A stretch of 64,000 nucleotides of DNA, from contig NZ_CP165783.1 in assembly GCF_000513895.2 (NCBI RefSeq), positions 62,001 through 126,000 on the forward strand, read 5' to 3'. Shown in pieces: positions 36,974 to 44,250 of this stretch (positions within the stretch are counted from its first letter, which is position 1; each line of letters begins with the position of its first letter). The DNA is from Ensifer sp. WSM1721 (GTDB lineage: Bacteria; Pseudomonadota; Alphaproteobacteria; Rhizobiales; Rhizobiaceae). The notes under the pieces were generated by a model. That model ran no database searches, was not told where the DNA came from, and was given only the letters and a program-made list of their open reading frames with translations. Both the position numbers and the translations under genes were made by a program.

Positions 36974-37078
36974 GTGCGTCGCGATATGCAACGCTATTTG
37001 ATGATCGAACTTATTGCCCTCATCGCGGCACTCGCTGTGGTGTCTGCAATAATGATCATGACCCTGCTTCCCGGCTGA
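36974..37078 (+). CDS. Small single-helix membrane peptide, 34 residues
   Basis: GTG 36974, preceded by GGAGGA at 7 bases, opens a 34-residue frame ending at TGA 37078. The product has a basic start (MRRDMQRY) and one hydrophobic helix (IELIALIAALAVVSAIMIM, about 11-29), then TLLPG. I do not know a named family. The good start signals and a possible EcfG promoter upstream support a real gene, perhaps induced on entry to stress. It could equally be a chance frame, but its amino-acid make-up is that of a real membrane segment. Confidence 0.5.
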   Translation: MRRDMQRYLMIELIALIAALAVVSAIMIMTLLPG

Positions 37079-37156
37079 GACCGCGGTGGCAGCGACAGAA
37101 TATTCGCGGCCGGGCAGAACGGTATCGAGTAGGAGGCAGCGCGCAAGTCGTCGCCC

Positions 37157-37369
37157 ATGAACGAATTGGAAAGAGAGTTCACCCCGGCAACGCAGTATGA
37201 CGCCAAGCGGTTGCCGTTCGCCAAGCGCTTGGAGGATCTCCTGCCGGGCGAGTGCATCTGGCCCATCAACAGCGGCGGCCCTTACCTTTTTTGCGCGGCC
37301 AAGACAAATGGGAAATACTGCCCGCACCACAAGGCGAGATTGCTGCAGAAGAAAGCCACGCGCGACTGA
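37157..37369 (+). CDS. Small GcrA-like protein (C-terminal motif only)
   Basis: A 70-residue protein whose second half, ECIWPINSGGPYLFC and GKYCPHHKARL, matches the C-terminal Cys/His pattern of GcrA cell-cycle regulators (CxWP, FC, YCxxH). Full GcrA is about 170 residues and has an N-terminal DNA-binding region binding methylated GANTC sites; that region is missing here. No close ribosome binding site is visible: AGGAGG lies 20 bases before the ATG. It may be a diverged small paralogue binding sigma-70 through the kept motif, or a decayed gene piece. Confidence 0.6.
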   Translation: MNELEREFTPATQYDAKRLPFAKRLEDLLPGECIWPINSGGPYLFCAAKTNGKYCPHHKARLLQKKATRD

Positions 37370-37483
37370 TCGCCATAGAGCGCCGGTTCAGACCAGCGAT
37401 TGTCGGACCCGAATGAAGAGAACGGAGATTTGCAGTAGGACGCGGAATAGGATCCGAAGACGCAGTTGCCCCTGCACAAGCCA

Positions 37484-38560
37484 TCATCTTATTTTTAGTC
37501 TGGAATGAGCTATCCTATAAATTAGCTCTTCGGCGGCGTCTGACGAACGGTCGATCCTGGCCAACTCCTCTAAGATCACGGAGAGAGCATCAATGTCCAG
37601 ATCTCTGGACTTTAGCCAAGTGCCGATATCCCCTCCTGGCACGTGCTCAAGGAAGGATTTGACGGTCTCGGCGAGCGCATGAACGGGAACCGGCCCCCGA
37701 GTGGCACGGTCAAGTACCAGCGCAGTTGCACCCGCAGCCACGGATGCGGATGACAAGCCTACGATCGTATCGGCACTCAACTGAATAAGCGCGCGGGCAA
37801 CATGGCTTCCGAGCGGCAGTCCTGCCGCGTTGCAAAGTACAAGTTGAGTGAAGGCATCCGTGAAGACGAATCCGAAGCCCGAACGCCCGCATTCACCTGA
37901 CGGCTTCTGCAAATCGGCGGTCGCCCGAGAAATGCAAGCCTCCGCATCGATGTGCTTCTGGTCCCGCCTGCCACCCGGCAGCCAGCTTGCCAGCCTCTCC
38001 GCCTGAACGCGGTCCGCCTGGTTGTCCAGTTCGCCGAGCAGCCGACCGAAGCTGCGCTCCGGGTAGAACATGGCTTTAGCCCGATTGAGCAGGGTTTCGG
38101 CAAAGTCTTCGTCAACGATTGCTGCGTCGATAGCGAACGACAGCGTCGATCGCATGTTCACGAGAGGCTCTGAAAGCGGCTCATAATGGAGTTCCGCTGG
38201 TCCATGGACCAAGGCGACCTCATCGTCGCGCTCGAGTTCCCCAGACTCGAAGGATTCGTAGATCCTTCCCACGCCGATCATACCAAACCGGCTCAACTCC
38301 GTGGCCCTGAGAGCCCCGATAGAAGACGCCCCATACACAGGGATGCCCTGGTCAAGTGCCCATAAGATCTCCTTGTGGTGCACGGCGGGCACGTGCTCGA
38401 AATAGCCGTCAATCAAGACAATGGCTTTCGGAAATTCAACTGCAGCCGCTAGAACGTCTCCCTGGGAGGCAGGCGGCCGGTAGTCGACCTCGATCCCTGG
38501 GTAAGTGGGACGATCACGTCCGAGCGACGGGCCTACAAAGGCAGTGAGCTTGTCAGCCAT
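37484..38560 (-). CDS. TfuA-like protein (RiPP biosynthesis partner of YcaO)
   Basis: A 358-residue protein with the TfuA core in its first third: TAFVGPSL, VLIDGYFEHVPAVHHKEIL, YGASSIGALRATEL and GMIGVGRIYESF. TfuA was named from trifolitoxin production in Rhizobium, and TfuA proteins work with YcaO enzymes in making modified peptides, in known cases helping thioamide formation. The extra 230 C-terminal residues have no feature I recognise. ATG 38560 lies 8 bases inside the end of the YcaO gene, so the two are coupled; the frame upstream of 38560 is antisense-like and was left out. Confidence 0.87.
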   Translation of the reverse strand: MADKLTAFVGPSLGRDRPTYPGIEVDYRPPASQGDVLAAAVEFPKAIVLIDGYFEHVPAVHHKEILWALDQGIPVYGASSIGALRATELSRFGMIGVGRIYESFESGELERDDEVALVHGPAELHYEPLSEPLVNMRSTLSFAIDAAIVDEDFAETLLNRAKAMFYPERSFGRLLGELDNQADRVQAERLASWLPGGRRDQKHIDAEACISRATADLQKPSGECGRSGFGFVFTDAFTQLVLCNAAGLPLGSHVARALIQLSADTIVGLSSASVAAGATALVLDRATRGPVPVHALAETVKSFLEHVPGGDIGTWLKSRDLDIDALSVILEELARIDRSSDAAEELIYRIAHSRLKIR

Positions 38561-39779
38561 GTTCGCCCTCGCCGTCTCGCCGGGCCAGCCGCCTGGCACG
38601 CGTGCCCGCTTTATAGCCCGGCGTATCACATGAGCCTTCAAGCCCAGGTGCGATAACGCGCACTACGGCGGCAGGTATGCCATCATGCGATAGGTCAACG
38701 ATGAGAGGTTCACCGGTGCCGGCAGTGCTCAGTCTGTACAAGAGGTTCTCGAGCGCATCGTCGATGCTGGGAAAATCAAGCGCGCTGGGAATGTCAGTGA
38801 AGGCCTTGTCCCGATAGGTGTTTGGAGCAAGTGGCGGGCGTGGAGTGGCGCGCACAAACATTTCGCGCGTCAGGTCATCACGCGTTCCGGAAATCATCGT
38901 CAATCTGCTTTGGACCGCCTCGAGCACAGCTTTTCCCAGCGCAATTCCGCTCGACGGGTGACACGCGCTGCCGGCGGCAGGACCGACGTTCCGGAACGTG
39001 GAAGAGCCATCGGAGGATATCTCGCAAAAGAAAGCTGGTACCCCGAGATCACTCGTCATGTCCCAGACCGCTGTTCTCACGCCGGACCGACTGAGCGTGC
39101 TCAGAATTTCGCTACACCAGGGATCATTGACCGATTCCAAATTGATGATCGTTTCGTTGACGTCGGAGCCCTTGGCTCGCCACAGGGTGAGCGCATCCCT
39201 TTCGATAAGCTCGCTGATCGCGTGGACCGCTGCTTCCCTTATCGTATTGCCGGATGCCAGTCCGCCCGAACCCACCAGCAGGCACCCAAGATTTGTCGGC
39301 AGAGGAAGGGCATAATCCAAGTGAACTGTTTCGAACGGGACCCATACGGTGCCGCCCGTCGACATGCCTTTTGCCGGGGCCCACAGACTGCGGCGGGATT
39401 TGCACGGCGGCGCTTCGCCAATTCTGGGCAGCATATCCAAGTCGACCACTCGACCTTCGCCGAGCAGTTCATCGTAAGACGCATATCGCAAAGGGATCTT
39501 GGGGTTCTCGGCGCAGTGGCGTTCTAGTGCCTCCATGACCGCCGAAGCTTTCGCCTCGGTCAGGGTAAGACCCTTACCGTGACAGGTCGCGAGTGATCGA
39601 GCATTCGGCCTATAGGCAACCGCGACCGGCAGTCCGATGGAATCGAGTCCACTGATGTCGGCAATGCGCGAAACGCCAATTTCGCGCATGAATGGGATCA
39701 TCCTGGCCAGTGTCTCGGCCGGGCTCGTCTCTCGACTGAATCGAGCCCAGGACTCGACCTGCTCACTTTCCACCGGCAC
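38553..39779 (-). CDS. YcaO-domain ATP-dependent cyclodehydratase/thioamidase
   Basis: A 408-residue YcaO protein. ATP/Mg-binding glutamates can be read in SAVMEALERHCAE and AISELIERDALTLW, and GKGLTLTEAKAS and GIALGKAVLEAVQSR are typical. YcaO enzymes activate a peptide backbone amide with ATP to form azolines, macroamidines or, with TfuA, thioamides. It ends RRDGEGEHG without the proline-rich tail of azoline-forming members. GTG 39779 overlaps the end of the 100-residue gene by 17 bases and has no strong ribosome binding site, so it is probably translated by coupling. There is no E1-like, dehydrogenase or protease gene nearby. Confidence 0.88.
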   Translation of the reverse strand: MPVESEQVESWARFSRETSPAETLARMIPFMREIGVSRIADISGLDSIGLPVAVAYRPNARSLATCHGKGLTLTEAKASAVMEALERHCAENPKIPLRYASYDELLGEGRVVDLDMLPRIGEAPPCKSRRSLWAPAKGMSTGGTVWVPFETVHLDYALPLPTNLGCLLVGSGGLASGNTIREAAVHAISELIERDALTLWRAKGSDVNETIINLESVNDPWCSEILSTLSRSGVRTAVWDMTSDLGVPAFFCEISSDGSSTFRNVGPAAGSACHPSSGIALGKAVLEAVQSRLTMISGTRDDLTREMFVRATPRPPLAPNTYRDKAFTDIPSALDFPSIDDALENLLYRLSTAGTGEPLIVDLSHDGIPAAVVRVIAPGLEGSCDTPGYKAGTRARRLARRDGEGEHG

Positions 39780-40065
39780 CGACGTGGAACTTCGTAGACT
39801 TTTTCAGGCCTTCTATGTTCACGAGCCAGCAGGTGCCAAGGGGCCTCGGTTTGTCTGGCGGAAGCGTGGGAGGAACGGCTGCGAGCATCACGCCACACTG
39901 CAGAAGCTCGCGAACGACCTTCCAGTCGTCGGAGTGATACGCGTTTATGTCCACGCGGTAGGCATCCCGGTCCCAGACATCGCGGGGGATGTGGAGAATG
40001 GTTCCATCGTCACTGGCGATTATGAGATCGTGACGAAAGTCGTCGCTGTTGCCATCCTGGGGCAT
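39763..40065 (-). CDS. Unknown 100-residue protein, first gene of the YcaO-TfuA set
   Basis: ATG 40065 has an unusually strong ribosome binding site (GGAGGGAGGG). The 100-residue product starts MPQDGNSDDFRHDLIIASDDG, has an acidic first half, an amphipathic stretch (DDWKVVRELLQCGVML), a proline-rich link (PPTLPPDKPRP), and a basic tail LKKSTKFHVGAGGK. It matches no family I know. Its place as the first gene, overlapping ycaO by 17 bases, makes it a candidate RiPP precursor (leader plus C-terminal core) or a recognition partner protein. No shorter frame with precursor features was found between it and ycaO. Confidence 0.7.
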   Translation of the reverse strand: MPQDGNSDDFRHDLIIASDDGTILHIPRDVWDRDAYRVDINAYHSDDWKVVRELLQCGVMLAAVPPTLPPDKPRPLGTCWLVNIEGLKKSTKFHVGAGGK

Positions 40066-40176
40066 GGCTTCCCTCCCTCCGGTTGAAAACTTCTAAAATA
40101 GCACCTCGATGTCGATCTTAATTTAGGCGTCCCCTTGCGCGACCACCGGACCGACGAGAGTCTTTTAGGCCGCAAG

Positions 40177-43100
40177 TCATAGTAGGTTCCGCCTTCTGCA
40201 CGCAGAAATCAATACCTGAAGTATAGAGGGCTGGCTTGTAGTTGAACTCGCCGCAAGTCTCTCTATCGTTGCGCGTATAGTTTTTGGCAAGTCCTGCTGA
40301 GTGCTGCTCAAGAGGCGGCTACATAGTCGTTGTATTTGGTCGGAATTTTGGTGGTCAGTCGCCAATAGGACCAACAACGCCGTCCACTCGAACGGGTAGG
40401 CGATTTTCGACTTGTCGAACTCCGCGAGGGCCTGTTCGGCTTCGGAACGGGCGTCCACTAGGCGACCTCTCCTCCAGTGGCCCCATGCAAGGTTTGCGCT
40501 CGTCAGTCCGACATACTCTGACATCGCCTCGACTCTGGCAATTTCCGCGGCCTCCTTTGCTGTTCCGATGGTCGCCTCGACTTCTCCCTGCAGCCGGTAC
40601 ACCAAACTTAGATACACGCGACAGCGAAGTTCGATCGCCTTGTGGCCGGATCGCTGGGCCGTTTGCATCCCGCTCAACAGAGCGCGCTCGGCTTTTCGCA
40701 ACCTGCCGCTGTGCAGATACGTGAATCCGAGAATGAACCGGGAAGACGAGATGGTAGCTAGGTTGTTGGTCCGTTTGGCAGCCTTTACGTATTCACGCGC
40801 GTGCTCGATGGTCGCTGAAGAGGCACGATAGCGTTGAAGCCTCAGATCTCTGAGGACACACTGGTTGAAGAATTCTGCCAGCTGCTCGGGGGAGCAGACG
40901 TCTAGATGAGGGACGATCCGTTCCAGCAGAATCCTCATCTCATCGCCATTGCCGCTCCAATAGTTGGCGTTGCATCTCGAGAGCTGAATCTCAATCCATT
41001 CGCCGAGTACTTCCTTGCTCGAAGTATCCTGGACCTTCTTGAGCACCTGCTCGGCTTCGTCGAGGACCTGCAGCGAGCGGTCCCGGTCTTGTTGAAGTGC
41101 GACGCCCAGTTTCCGGAGCAGCCGGGCACGCTGGAGTGGCTCATTGGGGGCGAGCTCCATTGCCTCGCGCAAGGCCGATTCCGCTTTATCGATATTGTGC
41201 GAAAGGAACTGCACCTCGCTCAGTTGTTCAAGCAGGGAAGTCTTCAGCCTGGCTGCGGAAGGATCCGATTCGTCCAGCGCCAGGCACAAATGGTACAGAG
41301 ACGCTCGGAAGTAAGCGATTGCCTCCTTGTTTGCAAAATTCGCCTTGGCCAGGGCGGCCGCGCTCGAATAGTACTCGAACGCCTTGATGTCGTTTCCTCC
41401 GGAAGCCCAGTGATTTGCAAGGATGTGGGGCGACCTGTCTGCGGAATGTGTGTTCTCCAGAGCGATGGCAATCTGGCAATGCACGGCTTTTCGCGCCTTC
41501 GACAGCATGCTTTCGTAAATTGCGTCGCGCATAAGAGAGTGCTTAAAAATGAAATGGCCTGGCCGCCCCGGATCGGCCTTCACGACCTGGGCACTGATCA
41601 AGCGACGTAATGCGTTCTCCACCTCGGACCCTCGATATCCGAGCGCGGTTTTCAACACGTGAGAAGAGAATTCCCGGCCGATCGCCGCCGCTGTCTGCGG
41701 TATCTCCATCTTTATCGCAAGGCGATCTATTCTCGCGATGAGTGAATCATGCAAGGTCATCGGGACGGATGTCACATTGAAATCACGTTCCGGCCTTGCC
41801 TTGGGCAGGTGATCTCCGTCCAATACCGATTTCACGAGTTCTTCAACATAGAGAGGAACGCCGTCGGAACGGTCCGCGATAGCGGCCCGGACGCGCCGGG
41901 GTAGTTTTGCATCGCCGGCGAGCGCTTCCATCAGTTGGTTCACTTCGCCAGATGAAAGGCGGGGCACGTCGATGATCTCATCGAAGCGCATTTCCGGCAG
42001 TTGCGACGTAGCTTCGCTGCGACAAGTAAACACTGCGAGTGTGTTTCGTCTTGCCGGATCGTGAACGAACCGCTGGAAAAACTCGATCGTGCTCGGGTCC
42101 GCCCAATGGAGGTCTTCCACGACGATCAGGAGTGTGTGAAACATCGAAATGGTATCGAGCACTGATTGGATCGCACCGAACGTTTTGGCCTTCCGTCCCC
42201 GCGCGGTCAGCCCGGCGAATTTACCGTCGGGATCGCCCGACAGCAGTGCAATGAGGAGTTGGGCGGCGTCGCTGCGTTCCTGGCTTGTCTCGGATACCAG
42301 CGCCTGGAACGGAGCCGATGGGCCAGGAGATTCCTGCGGAGTGAATAAGCGCCGGAGTTGGTCAAGCACTGGAAAAAGCGGCTCGTGGCTGTGAAACGGC
42401 GAGCAATGAAACTCCAACAGCACCGAGTCCCGACCCGGCTCCGCGTGCGTTAGCACCTCGGAGACCAAACGCGACTTGCCAATGCCAGGATCCCCTTGAA
42501 CCAGAACGGAGCGCATTGCACCACTCTTTGCCTCGCTCCACAGCCTCATCAAGGCATCCAGCTGCCCAACGCGCCCAAAAATCGGTGTTTCCCAGTGGGC
42601 ATGGTGCTTCGCCGATCCGCGCAATCTTAATCCGTCGACCCGCCACAGCCTTACCGACTCCGCAATTCCCTTCATCCTACGAAGGCCAAGATCACTATAG
42701 ATGAACTCCTCGCCAGCCAGGGCGCGGGTGTCGCTCGTAACGACGATGGTGTCGGCCTCGGCTTCCGATTGCAGCCGGGCTGCAAGGTTTGGTGTCCGGC
42801 CCACGACTTGGTCCTTGAGCCTAAGGTTCTCGCTTTCGACATCACCAACCACGACGGGGCCGGTGGCAATTCCGATGCGGCACGAAAGCCCTATTTCTCG
42901 GACCGACCTGCCGAGCTCGAGCGCCGCCCGGACGGCGCTTTCCGAGTTGTTTTCTCTTGCACTGGGCCAGCCGAAATACGCCAGTACGCCGTCCCCCATA
43001 AACTGGCCTATTCGCCCGCCGTATTTCTTTACGACTCGAACCGCAGTGGATTGATAGCGGGTCACGATGTCGCGTAACTCTTCGGCGTCCAGTTGCTCCG

Positions 43101-43416
43101 ACATCCTTGTTGAGCCCACCAGGTCGCAGAAGAGGACGGCGAGGTTCCGCCGCTCCGCGCCTCCGATAGGGCTTCGGAATGCTTCTGGATAACCCTTGCG
43201 ATGCGATCGACCGGGAGCCTCAGACGACTCGGTGCGGAACTGCTTTGCTGCCGCGATCAATCGTCTTCGATCGCCGACCGCTTTGATCCCGATTTCCCGA
43301 AGGTCACTGCTCGTCAGATGGCTGAGCACCCCAAAATCGATGTTGTTTTCCTCAAACCGGTCTGCATATTCCAGCAAGCCTATTTGCTTGAGCCATTGTC
43401 GGACGGTCAGCGACAT
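40177..43416 (-). CDS. SAM-domain class III adenylate cyclase with AAA ATPase and TPR parts
   Basis: A 1079-residue multidomain signalling protein. Residues 1-60 form a SAM domain (VRQWLKQIGLLEYADRF); about 88-260 a class III cyclase domain with Asp in LAVLFCDLVGSTR and in GQFMGDGVLAYFG; about 280-620 an AAA/NACHT-like ATPase with Walker A VQGDPGIGKSR and Walker B LLIVVEDLHWADPS; and the rest TPR-like helical repeats (YYSSAAALAKANFANKEAIA and others). Such proteins are common in rhizobia. ATG 43416 is preferred to ATG 43422, since the ribosome binding site GGAGGGAG is 9 bases from the first and 3 from the second. It reads toward the YcaO-TfuA set, 111 bases away. Confidence 0.85.
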   Translation of the reverse strand: MSLTVRQWLKQIGLLEYADRFEENNIDFGVLSHLTSSDLREIGIKAVGDRRRLIAAAKQFRTESSEAPGRSHRKGYPEAFRSPIGGAERRNLAVLFCDLVGSTRMSEQLDAEELRDIVTRYQSTAVRVVKKYGGRIGQFMGDGVLAYFGWPSARENNSESAVRAALELGRSVREIGLSCRIGIATGPVVVGDVESENLRLKDQVVGRTPNLAARLQSEAEADTIVVTSDTRALAGEEFIYSDLGLRRMKGIAESVRLWRVDGLRLRGSAKHHAHWETPIFGRVGQLDALMRLWSEAKSGAMRSVLVQGDPGIGKSRLVSEVLTHAEPGRDSVLLEFHCSPFHSHEPLFPVLDQLRRLFTPQESPGPSAPFQALVSETSQERSDAAQLLIALLSGDPDGKFAGLTARGRKAKTFGAIQSVLDTISMFHTLLIVVEDLHWADPSTIEFFQRFVHDPARRNTLAVFTCRSEATSQLPEMRFDEIIDVPRLSSGEVNQLMEALAGDAKLPRRVRAAIADRSDGVPLYVEELVKSVLDGDHLPKARPERDFNVTSVPMTLHDSLIARIDRLAIKMEIPQTAAAIGREFSSHVLKTALGYRGSEVENALRRLISAQVVKADPGRPGHFIFKHSLMRDAIYESMLSKARKAVHCQIAIALENTHSADRSPHILANHWASGGNDIKAFEYYSSAAALAKANFANKEAIAYFRASLYHLCLALDESDPSAARLKTSLLEQLSEVQFLSHNIDKAESALREAMELAPNEPLQRARLLRKLGVALQQDRDRSLQVLDEAEQVLKKVQDTSSKEVLGEWIEIQLSRCNANYWSGNGDEMRILLERIVPHLDVCSPEQLAEFFNQCVLRDLRLQRYRASSATIEHAREYVKAAKRTNNLATISSSRFILGFTYLHSGRLRKAERALLSGMQTAQRSGHKAIELRCRVYLSLVYRLQGEVEATIGTAKEAAEIARVEAMSEYVGLTSANLAWGHWRRGRLVDARSEAEQALAEFDKSKIAYPFEWTALLVLLATDHQNSDQIQRLCSRLLSSTQQDLPKTIRATIERLAASSTTSQPSILQVLISACRRRNLL

Positions 43417-43569
43417 GGGCATCTCCCTCCGGGAATGCTGGAGCCTGCGGTCCTAACATACGTATCAAGCATAGTATGGAATCGATCACGCTCGTCACAG
43501 AATCTGCTTGACCCGCGATGGCCGGCCGACCAATCTGCCATCGGCACGGCCATCGCTGCGGGGGCTCCC

Positions 43570-44232
43570 ATGTCCGCCTCAACCTTGACACTCCTGATCG
43601 TGGGTACAGGCAATGTTGGACGTGCCCTGGCGAAACGGTTTGCGAAGACTTCGCATCGCGTTTTCCTGGGATCCCGAGACGATGATACAGGCCGGCGCGC
43701 GGCGAAGGAGCTCGGCGTGCGAGGCGGGGCGGCAACGTCTTTTGTCGCCGAAGCAGATGTGATTTTCCTCGCAGTTCCTTTTGTCAATTTGTCCGAGACA
43801 TTGGACGGACTGGGAAACATTGATGGCAAAACCATTGTCGATTGCACCAATCCATTGACCTCAGACTACATGCAACTCACCGTCGGACATTCCGACTCTG
43901 CAGGTGAGACATGCCAGAGGCTTGCGCCGCGCTCGAAGGTTGTGAAGGCGTTCAATGCCATTTTCGCGGAAGTGGTGTCTGCCGAAATGTCGTTTGGAGC
44001 GATGGCCCCTCAGGTCTTTTTGGCCGGAGACGACGCCGAGTCCAAACTTCGGGTGGCGAGCTTGGTCCGCGACATCGGATACGATGCCGTGGACACCGGC
44101 GGGATGGAATGCGCTCGATACTTAGAGCCCTTGGCTGAGCTGATTATTCAGCTCGCGTATGTCCAGGGTCAAGGCACTGTAATCACACCGGTAATCCTGA
44201 CTGCAAGCAGCCCTCCGCCCAGCAGTCATTGA
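43570..44232 (+). CDS. NADPH-dependent F420 reductase-like NAD(P)-binding protein
   Basis: A 220-residue Rossmann protein of the NpdG/ProC-like group (NADP oxidoreductase coenzyme F420-dependent, Pfam-type). The dinucleotide loop is LIVGTGNVGRALA, GSRDDDTGRRAA follows the second strand, then VIFLAVPFVNLSE, KTIVDCTNPL and VKAFNAIFAEVV. This short form in proteobacteria, which lack F420, is of unknown substrate and probably uses NADPH. ATG 43570 gives the family start; the open frame upstream to 43201 is antisense of the cyclase gene. It stands alone between two minus-strand signalling genes. Confidence 0.8.
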   Translation: MSASTLTLLIVGTGNVGRALAKRFAKTSHRVFLGSRDDDTGRRAAKELGVRGGAATSFVAEADVIFLAVPFVNLSETLDGLGNIDGKTIVDCTNPLTSDYMQLTVGHSDSAGETCQRLAPRSKVVKAFNAIFAEVVSAEMSFGAMAPQVFLAGDDAESKLRVASLVRDIGYDAVDTGGMECARYLEPLAELIIQLAYVQGQGTVITPVILTASSPPPSSH

Positions 44233-44250
44233 GGCCCACGGCTCGATCCC

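Noticed and set aside
40121-40180. 20-codon frame starting in the cyclase stop codon as a RiPP precursor
   Set aside because: It lacks a ribosome binding site, has no leader-like acidic part and only one Cys; the 100-residue gene behind it is the better candidate.
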